A stretch of 24,256 bases of DNA from Candidatus Neomicrothrix sp. UBA825 (GTDB lineage Bacteria; Actinomycetota; Acidimicrobiia; Acidimicrobiales; UBA8592), in contig DBHP01000001.1 in assembly GCA_002295705.1 (NCBI GenBank), positions 1 through 24,256 on the forward strand, in the 5' to 3' direction. A model generated the notes under the pieces. That model did not search any database, was not told where the DNA came from, and saw only the letters and a list, made by a program, of their open reading frames with translations. Below, in pieces: positions 7,951-15,919 of this stretch; position 1 is the first letter of the stretch; each line of letters opens with the position of its first letter. A program made the position numbers and the translations under genes.

Positions 7951-9225
7951 TTAAGTAACATCACTGTTCAGAAGATCGGAAAGTGCTTCTCTGCGGAGAA
8001 CTAAGCGTGATTTGCCACCTTGAACAAACACTACTGCGGGCCTGAGAACTTTATTGTAATTCGATCCCATTGAATGACCATATGCTCCTGTGACCGGGGT
8101 GACCAGTAAGTCACCAACCACAAGATCATCTTGAATATCGCCTTCCTTAACAAGAACATCTCCTGATTCACAGTGCTTGCCGACAAGAGTTATTTTTCGC
8201 TCTCGAGATTCATTGATTGACCGGGCCAGAAACGTTTCGTAATCACTTCCATATAAAGCTGGCCGAGGGTTGTCGTGCATTCCCCCATCCACTGCGACGT
8301 AAGTTCGGACACCTTCTATCTCTTTGATGGTTCCGACTGTGTATATTGTCACTGCAGCAGATGCGATAATACTTCTCCCAGGTTCTGATGTTATTTTAAG
8401 CTTTGCAGACGATGATCTACTTATCTCATGGACTATGGCCCCCCATTCAGAGATAGATATGGAAGATTCATCGTTCAGATATGGAACTCCTAGACCGCCT
8501 CCCACACAAAGTTCGGGAAGCCCAAAATGCTCAGCAAGATTGACGAGGATATCAGTTGATTTACGGAAGGAATCACTTGTGAAAATTTGTGACCCAATAT
8601 GGGCATGGAGGCCCACAAGGTTAATTGCGTCAGAGGACTCAGCCCTTTTAATCGCCTTATCGGCTTGACCATTCTCAACAGTAAAACCGAACTTAGAATC
8701 GACTTCGCCGGTAGTCACATATTTGTGAGTATAGGCTGCGACACCCGGAGTAACCCGAACCAGAGCCTTGAGCGGGATTTGAGTCGCTGCGTAAAGGTGC
8801 TCAATTTTGTCAATCTCATCGAAACTATCGATGACAACTTTGCCAATTTTGTTATCCATCGCGTAGCGTAACTCTTCCATTGATTTATTGTTGCCATGTA
8901 AAGTTAAGTCACTTGAGGGCACTCCTGCTTGGATAGCAATATATGCTTCCCCTATTGTCGCTACGTCAAGACCCATTCCCTCTTCATGAACCAACTTTGC
9001 TATCGCTTTACATAAAAAGGCCTTTGAAGCATACGACACGCCATCAGGAAATGCTTTCACAGCTTCTTGACACCTCTTACGGATATGGTCTTCGTCATAT
9101 ACAAAGAGTGGTGTTCCAAATTGGGCTACCAAATCATCGACCCTCAGACCGCCAAACATAGCCATACCATCATCTGCCACAGATGTATTGTCAGGTAATA
9201 GAGCTCTTGAAATTCTCTCAGCCAT
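7951..9225 (-). CDS. lysA: Diaminopimelate decarboxylase
   Basis: PLP-dependent decarboxylation of meso-diaminopimelate to lysine, the last step of lysine synthesis. The fold-type III (alanine racemase-like) barrel carries the PLP lysine at K68 in SYASKAF, HAHIGSQ at 207-213, GGGLGVPY at about 242-249 and EPGR at 281-284. The C-terminal domain provides the catalytic cysteine in CESGD (352-356), contributed across the dimer. At 424 residues it is a normal size. The ATG at 9225 lies eight bases after the argS stop. The argS-lysA-hom-thrC order is conserved across actinobacteria. Confidence 0.96.
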   Translation of the reverse strand: MAERISRALLPDNTSVADDGMAMFGGLRVDDLVAQFGTPLFVYDEDHIRKRCQEAVKAFPDGVSYASKAFLCKAIAKLVHEEGMGLDVATIGEAYIAIQAGVPSSDLTLHGNNKSMEELRYAMDNKIGKVVIDSFDEIDKIEHLYAATQIPLKALVRVTPGVAAYTHKYVTTGEVDSKFGFTVENGQADKAIKRAESSDAINLVGLHAHIGSQIFTSDSFRKSTDILVNLAEHFGLPELCVGGGLGVPYLNDESSISISEWGAIVHEISRSSSAKLKITSEPGRSIIASAAVTIYTVGTIKEIEGVRTYVAVDGGMHDNPRPALYGSDYETFLARSINESRERKITLVGKHCESGDVLVKEGDIQDDLVVGDLLVTPVTGAYGHSMGSNYNKVLRPAVVFVQGGKSRLVLRREALSDLLNSDVT

Positions 9226-9233
9226 AGCTAATC

Positions 9234-10844
9234 CTACATTTTGTTGGGAGCGCTTACGCCCAATAGGTCAAGGCCAACTTTTAGACCCTGTCTAGATGCT
9301 ACTACCAGGTTGAGCCTCGCATTTGTTAATTCTTTACTGATGCCATCACCTATGACATAACAATCATGATGAAAGCCGTGAACTGAATTAGCGAATTCTC
9401 TGACCCATGTGACTATTTTATGCGGGGCTAGCTCTCGTGCAGCGAGATCTATAGTTTCTGGAAGAATTTCAAGTCCTCGGATAATCTCCATTTCCCGTTG
9501 ATGAACTAAGACACCCAGTTCATCGATTGAAAGTATATTAAAATCGAAGCCATTCTCAGTTGCATTCCGTTCGATTGAGCAAAGTCTGGCATGAGCCATC
9601 TGAACATAATAAACAGGATTATCCATAGCTTGAGATGCGGCTAACTCCAGATCAAATGTTTGCTTTGAATCAACCGATTGCAATAGGTACATGAACCGAG
9701 TCGCATCAGCACCTATCTCCTCAATTATGCTTCTAAGTTCAATAATGTCACCTTGTCGTTTGGAGAGTTTAACTTCCTCCCCAGCCCGAAGAAGTTTGAC
9801 GAGCTGTGTTACTTGAACCGTCAGTGCATCAGAGTCATACCCCAATGCTTGCATGGCAGCTTTCATTCGTGCAATGTAGCCATGGTGATCTGCCCCCCAA
9901 ACGTTTATCAACCAATCAGATCTTTCGAATTTATTTCTGTGATATGCAACGTCAGGAGTTAGATACGTGTATTCGCCATCGCTTTTTATTAGCACTCTGT
10001 CTTTATCATCACCGAATTCAACAGAAGATAACCACGTGGCTCCATCCTTTTCGTACGCCATTCCCTTTTCGGTTAAATTCGCAAGTACTCGATCTATTTC
10101 ACCGTTATCAATCATTGATTTTTCACTAAACCACGTGTCAAAAAATATACCTAGCTGGCTTAAAGTACTTTGCTGATCATTTTTTGCGAACTCGCAACCC
10201 CAAGCAATAATTTCCGCTAGCGATAAATTATCAGGCATTTCTTTAGCCCACTCACTCACATATTCGCCTCCATAGCCATCCTCGGGGGGAGATTCGTTAT
10301 TCTTTCTAGCCTCTAGTGACCTTCCGAAAGCCGCCATTTGTAAGCCTCTATCATTCATGTAGAATTCTCGATGAACGCTGTAACCCACGTATTCAAGTAG
10401 GTTCCCAATTGCATCTCCGTAGCAGGCACCTCGGGCGTGGCCTGCATGAAGAGGCCCTGTGGGATTGGCGCTGACGAATTCAACATTGACTCGCTCTCCT
10501 GAACCTATATCAGAGGACCCGTAGCTACTTTCCTTTTCTAGAACGTCAAGTAATATGCCATAACTCAACTCCGCTGATAGTCGAAAATTAATAAAGCCCG
10601 GACCAGCCGCCGTGACTTCTATGACCCCATCAGGCAAGTCAGCTGTTAATGCATTGACAATCTCTTCTGCTAATTCTCTCGCCTGCCTTCCAGCATTTTT
10701 CGCAGTTACTAAAGCGATGTTTGATGACCAATCTCCATGGTCTCTATTTGCTGGTCGCTCGAGACTAATTTGACCGGTTGGGACGTGAATTCCTAACTCT
10801 TTGAGGTTTTCTTTTAACGAATCTTTTATTATTTCAGTAATCAT
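9234..10844 (-). CDS. argS: Arginyl-tRNA synthetase
   Basis: Class I aminoacyl-tRNA synthetase that charges tRNA-Arg. It has an N-terminal Arg-tRNA additional domain (about 1-90), the HIGH-type motif HAGH at 133-136 inside SANPTGPLHAGHARG, a KMSKS-like loop KLSKRQG at 359-365 and a C-terminal DALR helical anticodon-binding domain. The 536 residues are within the family range. It is the first gene of the long minus-strand block and starts at ATG 10844 without a clear Shine-Dalgarno sequence. It is divergent from the dus gene, with 138 bases between them that should hold promoters for both. A tRNA-Arg gene lies about 1.4 kb away. Confidence 0.97.
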   Translation of the reverse strand: MITEIIKDSLKENLKELGIHVPTGQISLERPANRDHGDWSSNIALVTAKNAGRQARELAEEIVNALTADLPDGVIEVTAAGPGFINFRLSAELSYGILLDVLEKESSYGSSDIGSGERVNVEFVSANPTGPLHAGHARGACYGDAIGNLLEYVGYSVHREFYMNDRGLQMAAFGRSLEARKNNESPPEDGYGGEYVSEWAKEMPDNLSLAEIIAWGCEFAKNDQQSTLSQLGIFFDTWFSEKSMIDNGEIDRVLANLTEKGMAYEKDGATWLSSVEFGDDKDRVLIKSDGEYTYLTPDVAYHRNKFERSDWLINVWGADHHGYIARMKAAMQALGYDSDALTVQVTQLVKLLRAGEEVKLSKRQGDIIELRSIIEEIGADATRFMYLLQSVDSKQTFDLELAASQAMDNPVYYVQMAHARLCSIERNATENGFDFNILSIDELGVLVHQREMEIIRGLEILPETIDLAARELAPHKIVTWVREFANSVHGFHHDCYVIGDGISKELTNARLNLVVASRQGLKVGLDLLGVSAPNKM

Positions 10845-10982
10845 GTGGAGTATTAATAGGTTGATTCTCTATCGTATGTTTAAGCGTCGGTTTTCGCTTG
10901 CATTTAGTGATTATTCATTTAACAACACAGTTAAATATGCCTGCAAGATTCAAGTAGGAGAGTTGCCCTATAGGTTGATAAT

Positions 10983-12179
10983 GTGACTTTGCAAACTGAA
11001 GCCCCTGAAGCGCCCTCCATAGGAAAGATTTCTTTATGGCCGCCAGTAATTTTGGCACCGATGGCCGGAGTGACAGATGTCCCCTTTCGTTCATTGTGTA
11101 GATCGTTCATGAATCAAGGACTCACTAATGATTACGATGACAAGGTTAAGCCTAAGCACACGCCAGGTTTATTTGTAAATCAGATGATTACAGCCCGAGC
11201 ATTTGTTGAAGAGAACAAAAAGACCATGAAACTTGCTCAGTTTGCTGAGAATGAGTCTCCACGTTCTATTCAACTTTATGGTACTGAGCCTATTTCCATA
11301 AAAGAAGCTGTGCAGAAGCTAGTAGCTTCAGAACACGTTGAGCATATTGATTTAAACTTTGGTTGCCCGGTTCCAAAAGTAACAAGGCATGGAGGCGGAG
11401 GAGCACTCCCGTTTAAACAAAACCTGTTTCGTAAAATCATTAAATCCGCTGTAGAAAGCGCAAAAGACGAAATCCCTATAACGGTGAAATTTAGGATGGG
11501 TATTGACGATAATCACCTTACTTATCTGACAGCTGGAAAAATTGCTGAAGACGAAGGAGCTTCAGCAATTTCTTTGCATGCTCGAACGGTTAAGCAGTTG
11601 TATAGCGGGCAAGCCGACTGGCTGGCTATACGAGAACTTAAGGAGCACATAAAGACAATACCAGTCTTCGGAAATGGCGACATATGGGAAGCCCACGATG
11701 CTATTGAAATGATGAGAGTGTCTAACGCAGACGGTGTCGTCATTGGCAGGGGCTGCCTTGGCCGCCCTTGGCTATTCAAACAATTAGGTGAAATATTTTC
11801 CGGTAGAGAGATATCCCACTTCCCGACGCTCGGAGAAGTTGGAAAGACAATGCTTGCTCACGCTGAAGCGGTTGTTGGATGGGCTGGCTCTCAAACTGCA
11901 TTGCGAACATTTCGAAAACACGCATCTTGGTACCTAACAGGGTTTGCGGTTGGGAAAGATATCCGGAGAGAGATCCAACAAATAAATTCGCTAGATGATC
12001 TGGCTTCAGTCATTAATAATTTTGATAACGAACTACATTTACCCGTAGATGCCTACCGCATCCCTAGAAGCCATACAGGGGGGCCCAAAGATGTTTCCTT
12101 ACCTGATGGATGGCTAGAGAATCCTTATGAGGATTTCGAATTGAGCGAATTAGCCGACCAATTTGCATCCGGAGGTTGA
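10983..12179 (+). CDS. dus: tRNA-dihydrouridine synthase (DusB-like)
   Basis: FMN enzyme that reduces uridines in the tRNA D loop to dihydrouridine with NADPH. The TIM barrel opens with VILAPMAGVTDVPFR (22-36). The catalytic cysteine is C128 in NFGCPVPKVTRHGGG, and HARTVKQLYSGQADW and GNGDI are the expected tRNA- and FMN-contact segments. VVIGRGCLGRPW closes the phosphate-binding part of the barrel. The protein is 398 residues, slightly longer than E. coli DusB, with an insertion near residues 40-60 (NDYDDKVKPKH) and a C-terminal extension. The start is GTG at 10983, with a weak AGG about eight bases upstream. A tRNA gene follows within 50 bases on the same strand. Confidence 0.94.
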   Translation: MTLQTEAPEAPSIGKISLWPPVILAPMAGVTDVPFRSLCRSFMNQGLTNDYDDKVKPKHTPGLFVNQMITARAFVEENKKTMKLAQFAENESPRSIQLYGTEPISIKEAVQKLVASEHVEHIDLNFGCPVPKVTRHGGGGALPFKQNLFRKIIKSAVESAKDEIPITVKFRMGIDDNHLTYLTAGKIAEDEGASAISLHARTVKQLYSGQADWLAIRELKEHIKTIPVFGNGDIWEAHDAIEMMRVSNADGVVIGRGCLGRPWLFKQLGEIFSGREISHFPTLGEVGKTMLAHAEAVVGWAGSQTALRTFRKHASWYLTGFAVGKDIRREIQQINSLDDLASVINNFDNELHLPVDAYRIPRSHTGGPKDVSLPDGWLENPYEDFELSELADQFASGG

Positions 12180-12188
12180 TGCAGTCGT

Positions 12189-12216
12189 TTGACCAAAAGC
12201 GATATCAAGGTAATCT
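12189..12216 (+). promoter_or_regulatory. Possible promoter for tRNA-Arg
   Basis: TTGACC (five of six matches to the -35 consensus) lies 16 bases upstream of TAATCT (a poor -10 match), ending nine bases before the tRNA. A TAAATT at 12216-12221 is an alternative -10 but with too long a spacer. The position fits a tRNA promoter, but the tRNA could also be read through from dus. Confidence 0.3.
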
Positions 12217-12225
12217 AAATTATTC

Positions 12226-12297
12226 GCCCTCGTAGCTCAGGGGATAGAGCATTGGCCTCCGGAGCCATGTGCGCAGGTTCGAATCCTGCCGAGGGCG
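12226..12297 (+). tRNA. tRNA-Arg (anticodon CCG)
   Basis: A 72-base cloverleaf. The acceptor arms GCCCTCG (12226-12232) and CGAGGGC (12290-12296) pair perfectly, with discriminator G at 12297. The D arm is GCTC/GAGC, and the T arm is GCAGG-TTCGAAT-CCTGC. The anticodon loop CTCCGGA gives anticodon CCG, which reads CGG arginine codons. The anticodon stem TTGGC/GCCAT pairs at four positions and has a U-U mismatch at the 27-43 end. The 3' CCA is not encoded (CTT follows), so it must be added by the CCA-adding enzyme. Confidence 0.96.
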
Positions 12298-12365
12298 CTT
12301 TCTTAAATCAGACAAACTTCCAACTAATTCAAGTCAATTAGAATAGAGGCTTGTATCATCGCATC

Positions 12366-13544
12366 ATGACGAATGTTGAGACTGCTCCGAAGGAAAAGAA
12401 GGGTCGTTGGACCTTTCAGTGGAAAGAGCTTTACGACGAAGTAATCACATCTGGATTATGCACAGGGTGCGCAGGGTGTGTGATCTCGTGCCCGCATGAT
12501 GTGATTGGCTATAAACATGAACCGGGTCAATATAAACCTTTTCATATTGAAGAGGAATTGGGTTTGTCTAATTGCGCTCATGGTGAGAAAGGATGCACTA
12601 GCTGCACCCGAGCCTGCCCCCGATTTCGAGATTGGGAGACCGAAGCTGATCAGCATCTTTTCGGGCGTATAAGAGAAAACGAAGAAATTGCAGGAATTTA
12701 TAAAGATATTCTCTTAGTTAGAGCATCTGATGATTTTGTCTATGACGTAGGACAAGATGGTGGGTTAGTTTCCTCGATTCTTATCTGGTGTCTGGAGAAC
12801 AATATAATTGACGGAGCTCTTGTTTCTGGCCTTGAAGGATCTTCAAAAGAAGGAGAAGATGCCGGTTGGAAAGCTATTCCCATGGTAGCTACGAATCGGG
12901 AGGAAGTTCTTTCTGGCGCTGGAAGTCGTTACACCTATTCAGCGAATACGATGGCCTATCCGGAAGCTAAAGAGCGCGGATTAACTCAGCTCGCTTTGGT
13001 TGGTATGAGCTGCCAAACGTCTATTGCTCCTGTGATGTGGAATAGAAAGATTGGTAAAGTAGGGAAACCTATCAAGCTCAACATAGGACTTCTTTGCTCC
13101 AAGTCTTTTGATGACTCAATGTTTGATGAACTCTTCTGGGTTAAGTATGGCTTACATAAAGATGAGATTTCAAAGATGAATATTAAGGGAGTTTTCCAAG
13201 TATGGATGAAAAATGGTGACTACCATGAAATCAACCTGAAAGAGTGCCATGCTTGGACTCGCGAAGGATGTAACCATTGTCCTGATTTCGCAGCCGAACA
13301 TGCTGATATCTCTACTGGTGGCATAGGGGAAATGACTGATTGGACCCTCACTGTCGTTCGAACAGACTTGGGCAGGGCAATCATTGAGGCGATGATCAAG
13401 GACGGAGCTATCGAAACTAGGCCCGGTGATGATGATCCAGGAGCTATAGCTCTCATGCAGAAACTAGCTCAAAAGAGTAGAACTCGATGGCCAGAATGGG
13501 CCAACGAAAGTCCGAGACTTGGTCTTCCTACGAAGAAATCGTAG
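12366..13544 (+). CDS. F420 hydrogenase/dehydrogenase beta-subunit family iron-sulphur flavoprotein
   Basis: A 392-residue protein of the FrhB/FpoF family, whose members transfer electrons between FAD, iron-sulphur clusters and usually coenzyme F420. The N-terminus has a ferredoxin-like cluster motif C32-x2-C35-x2-C38-x3-C42-P and a second group C70, C77, C80, C84-P, enough for two [4Fe-4S] clusters. GQDGGLVSSIL (about 128-138) and GMSCQTS near 213 match the conserved FrhB N and C domains. C-terminal cysteines in REGCNHCPDF could bind another cluster. The ATG at 12366 is preferred; a TTG at 12351 sits too close to GAGG (12346-12349). Acidimicrobiia make F420, so an F420 partner is plausible, but the electron acceptor cannot be read from sequence. 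It converges with the lipoprotein gene, overlapping its 3' end by 17 bases. Confidence 0.88.
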   Translation: MTNVETAPKEKKGRWTFQWKELYDEVITSGLCTGCAGCVISCPHDVIGYKHEPGQYKPFHIEEELGLSNCAHGEKGCTSCTRACPRFRDWETEADQHLFGRIRENEEIAGIYKDILLVRASDDFVYDVGQDGGLVSSILIWCLENNIIDGALVSGLEGSSKEGEDAGWKAIPMVATNREEVLSGAGSRYTYSANTMAYPEAKERGLTQLALVGMSCQTSIAPVMWNRKIGKVGKPIKLNIGLLCSKSFDDSMFDELFWVKYGLHKDEISKMNIKGVFQVWMKNGDYHEINLKECHAWTREGCNHCPDFAAEHADISTGGIGEMTDWTLTVVRTDLGRAIIEAMIKDGAIETRPGDDDPGAIALMQKLAQKSRTRWPEWANESPRLGLPTKKS

Positions 13545-13545
13545 G
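13527..13545. terminator. Hairpin over the overlapping 3' ends of convergent genes
   Basis: CCTACGA (13527-13533) and TCGTAGG (13539-13545) form a perfect seven-base stem with a five-base loop. It lies exactly where the FrhB-family gene and the lipoprotein gene overlap tail to tail, covering both stop codons. There is no T tract on either side, so it is not a classical intrinsic terminator. It could define or protect 3' ends in both directions. Confidence 0.35.
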
Positions 13546-14010
13546 GGCTGAATCACGAATACACTGCTCAAAAACTCTGAGTAACTTATCGCTAAACTCT
13601 CCGCTACCCTTCTGAAAGTCGTCGTCTAGGTCCTTAAACAACGCAAATGCGGAATTTTCAATCTCTGTTAATGAGGTTGATGAGTCCGCCAAAGAAGTTG
13701 CCTGATCAATGAGATGTTGAACCATTCTCTCATAGCTACATCCGCAAACCTGGAGAAGACCTGTTTCTTGGATTGCAACAAGGTTTGGTATTGACCCTGA
13801 TGCTCCAGTTACGCACCCTTTGAGAAAGTTTCGTTTTACTTCAGGTACGGTATTGGGGTTTTCTCCGTCTTGAAGTGCGCCGATTAGATTAGCTGAAATT
13901 GGCCCGGGGTTCTTTGAGAAACCGCTGTCGTTTGCATCGGCTGCGCAACTAGAAAGTAAGAGTACAGCACTTGCGAGTACCAAAAAGCAAGGTGAAATCA
14001 GCTTTGGCAA
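13528..14010 (-). CDS. Small lipoprotein with CGCSY motif, copy 2
   Basis: Predicted secreted lipoprotein of 160 residues. The signal peptide has MPK, a hydrophobic core and a lipobox LSSC with the acylated Cys at residue 22. The mature part holds VPEVKRNFLKGC (about 55-66), VCGCSYERMVQHL (about 88-100) and a last Cys in FEQCIRD. The same landmarks occur in the neighbouring gene at 13998-14429, so the two are tandem paralogues; cysteines in GC, CGC and the C-terminal position are shared and could form disulphides. The start is a TTG at 14010, chosen because it gives a complete signal peptide and overlaps the upstream paralogue by 13 bases, as expected for translational coupling. I do not recognise the family. 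Confidence 0.82.
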   Translation of the reverse strand: MPKLISPCFLVLASAVLLLSSCAADANDSGFSKNPGPISANLIGALQDGENPNTVPEVKRNFLKGCVTGASGSIPNLVAIQETGLLQVCGCSYERMVQHLIDQATSLADSSTSLTEIENSAFALFKDLDDDFQKGSGEFSDKLLRVFEQCIRDSAPTISS

Positions 14011-14429
14011 GAGGAGAATATATCCTTGACTCGGTCGTCTAAGTTTGCGAGACCATTTTCGTTTTTCAGTTGCTTTTCATAGTCTTCGAATAACTTGAAA
14101 GCTTGTTCGCTGGTTGGTGTCAGAGTTTCAACAAATCTGACGAGTCCTGAGTAACTGCAACCACAGGAGGTCGCTAAGTTCAGTAATTGCTCCGAGCCTT
14201 CTTCAAATTCAATCACTCCGGCACTCATACAGCCTTCGATGAAGTTCCGGTGGACAAGCGGCACGTCAAGGTAATTCTCATCATCGCCAAGCAACTGCGC
14301 GGCGTAAGGTCTGTAATCCTCTTTAAGTGGGCCTCGCTGCTCGTAGAAGGATTGAGGCTTCCCCGAAGAACCACAGGCACTCAGTGCTAACAAAGCTATT
14401 ATTATGATTGATAATTGTTTCTTCATCAT
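13998..14429 (-). CDS. Small lipoprotein with CGCSY motif, copy 1
   Basis: Predicted lipoprotein of about 143 residues: MMKKQ, a hydrophobic stretch IIIIALLAL and a lipobox LSAC. The mature chain shares VPLVHRNFIEGC, SCGCSYSGLVRFV and a terminal Cys (FSSCQS) with the downstream paralogue; between these the sequences differ widely. I chose the ATG at 14429 (another ATG follows at 14426), because an ATG at 14486 would place 19 extra polar residues before the signal peptide and overlap the glycosylase gene. There is no clear Shine-Dalgarno sequence. It lies downstream of the uracil-DNA glycosylase on the same strand. Function unknown; an envelope location is inferred from the lipobox. Confidence 0.83.
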   Translation of the reverse strand: MMKKQLSIIIIALLALSACGSSGKPQSFYEQRGPLKEDYRPYAAQLLGDDENYLDVPLVHRNFIEGCMSAGVIEFEEGSEQLLNLATSCGCSYSGLVRFVETLTPTSEQAFKLFEDYEKQLKNENGLANLDDRVKDIFSSCQS

Positions 14430-14467
14430 GTCTGACGCTATCGGATTAAGTTGATTCCTACGACTGT

Positions 14468-15148
14468 CTAATCTCCCTTTGTGCATTTTTTCAGAGATAA
14501 TTCCTTCGCCCTTTCTAATATTGCATCAAACATTTCTTCGGTTAGCCTTCCCGTGAATGTGTTCTGTTGGCTTACGTGATAGCTGCATAGAACTATCTCA
14601 CCTGATTGGAGTTGCACTTCTAACCCGTGAGCAAATTTAGGTCTAGGGGTTATCTCCAACTCTTTCGAAATAGCCGTATAACCGATTGAGCCCAGTGCAA
14701 GGATTACTTTGACACTTTTGAGATACGTAAACTCACGTTTCAAATAATTGCTGCATGTCTTTTGTTCCTGTGCCGTTGGTTTGTTTTGGGGGGGAGCACA
14801 CCGGACTGGAGCAGTTATATATGCGTCCATGAGCTTCATGCCATCATCGCTACTGGTTGCATCTGGTTGACTGGCATAACCAGCCCTATAGAGAGCCGAG
14901 AATAAGAAATCGCCGCTTCTATCACCGGTAAACATGCGACCAGTTCGGTTTGCGCCATGTGCTGCTGGAGCTAAACCTACTATGAGGAGTTTAGCTTTTG
15001 GGTCTCCAAATGATGGAACGGGTTTACCCCAATATTCCTGATCCCTAAAGGACGCTCGTTTTTCTGCTGCAACTCTTTCGCGCCATTCTACGAGCCTTGG
15101 ACATTTGCGGCATTCTGTTATGTCCTTATTTAGCTTTAATAAACTCAT
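14468..15148 (-). CDS. Uracil-DNA glycosylase, family 5 (UDGb-type)
   Basis: Removes uracil, and in this family often hypoxanthine or other deaminated bases, from DNA to start base excision repair. Motif 1 is GLAPAAHGANRTGR (58-71), in which family 5 enzymes lack the catalytic Asp of other families, and motif 2 is HVSQQN (191-196). FTGDRSGD (73-80) is typical too. Four cysteines, C13 and C16 (CRKC), C117 and C132, fit the [4Fe-4S] cluster of families 4 and 5. The ATG at 15148 gives 226 residues; an ATG at 15160 would add four. It is divergent from the phosphomutase-like gene. Confidence 0.92.
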   Translation of the reverse strand: MSLLKLNKDITECRKCPRLVEWRERVAAEKRASFRDQEYWGKPVPSFGDPKAKLLIVGLAPAAHGANRTGRMFTGDRSGDFLFSALYRAGYASQPDATSSDDGMKLMDAYITAPVRCAPPQNKPTAQEQKTCSNYLKREFTYLKSVKVILALGSIGYTAISKELEITPRPKFAHGLEVQLQSGEIVLCSYHVSQQNTFTGRLTEEMFDAILERAKELSLKKCTKGD

Positions 15149-15169
15149 CAAGTGCACCATAGCTTTTGT

Positions 15170-15199
15170 TTATAATCAGGCAACTCGCTTAGTAAAGTT
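15170..15199 (-). promoter_or_regulatory. Possible promoter of the uracil-DNA glycosylase gene
   Basis: On the minus strand TTTACT is followed after about 16 bases by TATAAA, some 20 bases upstream of the glycosylase start codons. The same A/T block reads TATAAT (15171-15176) on the plus strand, so it might also serve the divergent gene, though no -35 partner is evident there. Confidence 0.3.
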
Positions 15200-15245
15200 C
15201 AGTTATTTTTTTTGACTTGAAATAAATCTCGGTTCTGCCGGTAAC

Positions 15246-15917
15246 GTGTGTTTTGTGGCGAGTAAGACGAAATCTGCACACTTGGACAGATCAGCAACTG
15301 TCGTTATCCTCGTTCGACACGGCCACACACCCACAACAGGAAAAATCTTGCCCGGACGAACGAAAGGGCTTCATCTAAGTGATTTAGGTAAAGAACAAGC
15401 AGAGAAAGTTGCTTCACATTTAAGTTCTCTTATTAGTATTTCCGCTGTTTATTCCTCACCGATGGAAAGGACCTTTGAGACTGCCAAGCCTATTGCAAAA
15501 GCTCTTGGAAAAAGCGTTCGTAAGCATCAAGGGTTGATTGAAGCTGATTTTGGCAAGTGGACAGGGCGCAAGTTATCTGAGTTGCGAAAGTTAAAAGATT
15601 GGGAAAAAGTACAAAAGAACCCCTCTCTTTTTAGATTTCCTGGAGGGGAATCTTTTATGGAGATGCAATCAAGGATGGTAACGGCAGTCACAAGCATTTG
15701 TGAAGAGCATAAGGGGGAAATTGTCGTAGCGGTTTCACATGCGGATACGATCAAAGCCTTTCTTACTGCTGCACTTGGGACACATTTAGACTTATTTCAA
15801 CGGCTTCATATTTCTCCTTGTTCTGTAAGCCCAGTGATTTTTGGAACCAGTAGCCCATTTGTTCTTGCTGTTAACTCAACAGGAGCTGATATTTCTAGTT
15901 TGATAGGACGGACCTGA
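15246..15917 (+). CDS. Histidine phosphatase superfamily protein, MSMEG_4193-type phosphomutase-like
   Basis: Member of the phosphoglycerate-mutase-like superfamily, in the actinobacterial MSMEG_4193 group. The catalytic RHG is at residues 24-26 (VILVRHGHTP), the general acid/base Glu lies in IEADFG (about 98-103), and the second catalytic His is in VSHADT (163-168). Such enzymes use a phospho-histidine intermediate; the substrate here is unknown. The start is a GTG at 15246 with no clear Shine-Dalgarno sequence; a GTG at 15255 is an alternative. Two bases separate it from the DUF3090 gene, and three more genes' worth of synteny (phosphatase, DUF3090, SCO1664) is a recurrent actinobacterial cluster. 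Confidence 0.9.
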   Translation: MCFVASKTKSAHLDRSATVVILVRHGHTPTTGKILPGRTKGLHLSDLGKEQAEKVASHLSSLISISAVYSSPMERTFETAKPIAKALGKSVRKHQGLIEADFGKWTGRKLSELRKLKDWEKVQKNPSLFRFPGGESFMEMQSRMVTAVTSICEEHKGEIVVAVSHADTIKAFLTAALGTHLDLFQRLHISPCSVSPVIFGTSSPFVLAVNSTGADISSLIGRT

Positions 15918-15919
15918 TT

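Noticed and set aside
10801..10986. 61-codon plus-strand ORF ending in ATGTGA at the dus start
   Set aside because: It begins inside argS on the opposite strand and covers the divergent promoter region; the overlap with the dus GTG appears coincidental.
15171..15176. Perfect TATAAT on the plus strand before the phosphatase gene
   Set aside because: No -35 box at a proper distance and about 70 bases from the start codon; the same bases fit a minus-strand promoter for the glycosylase gene slightly better.
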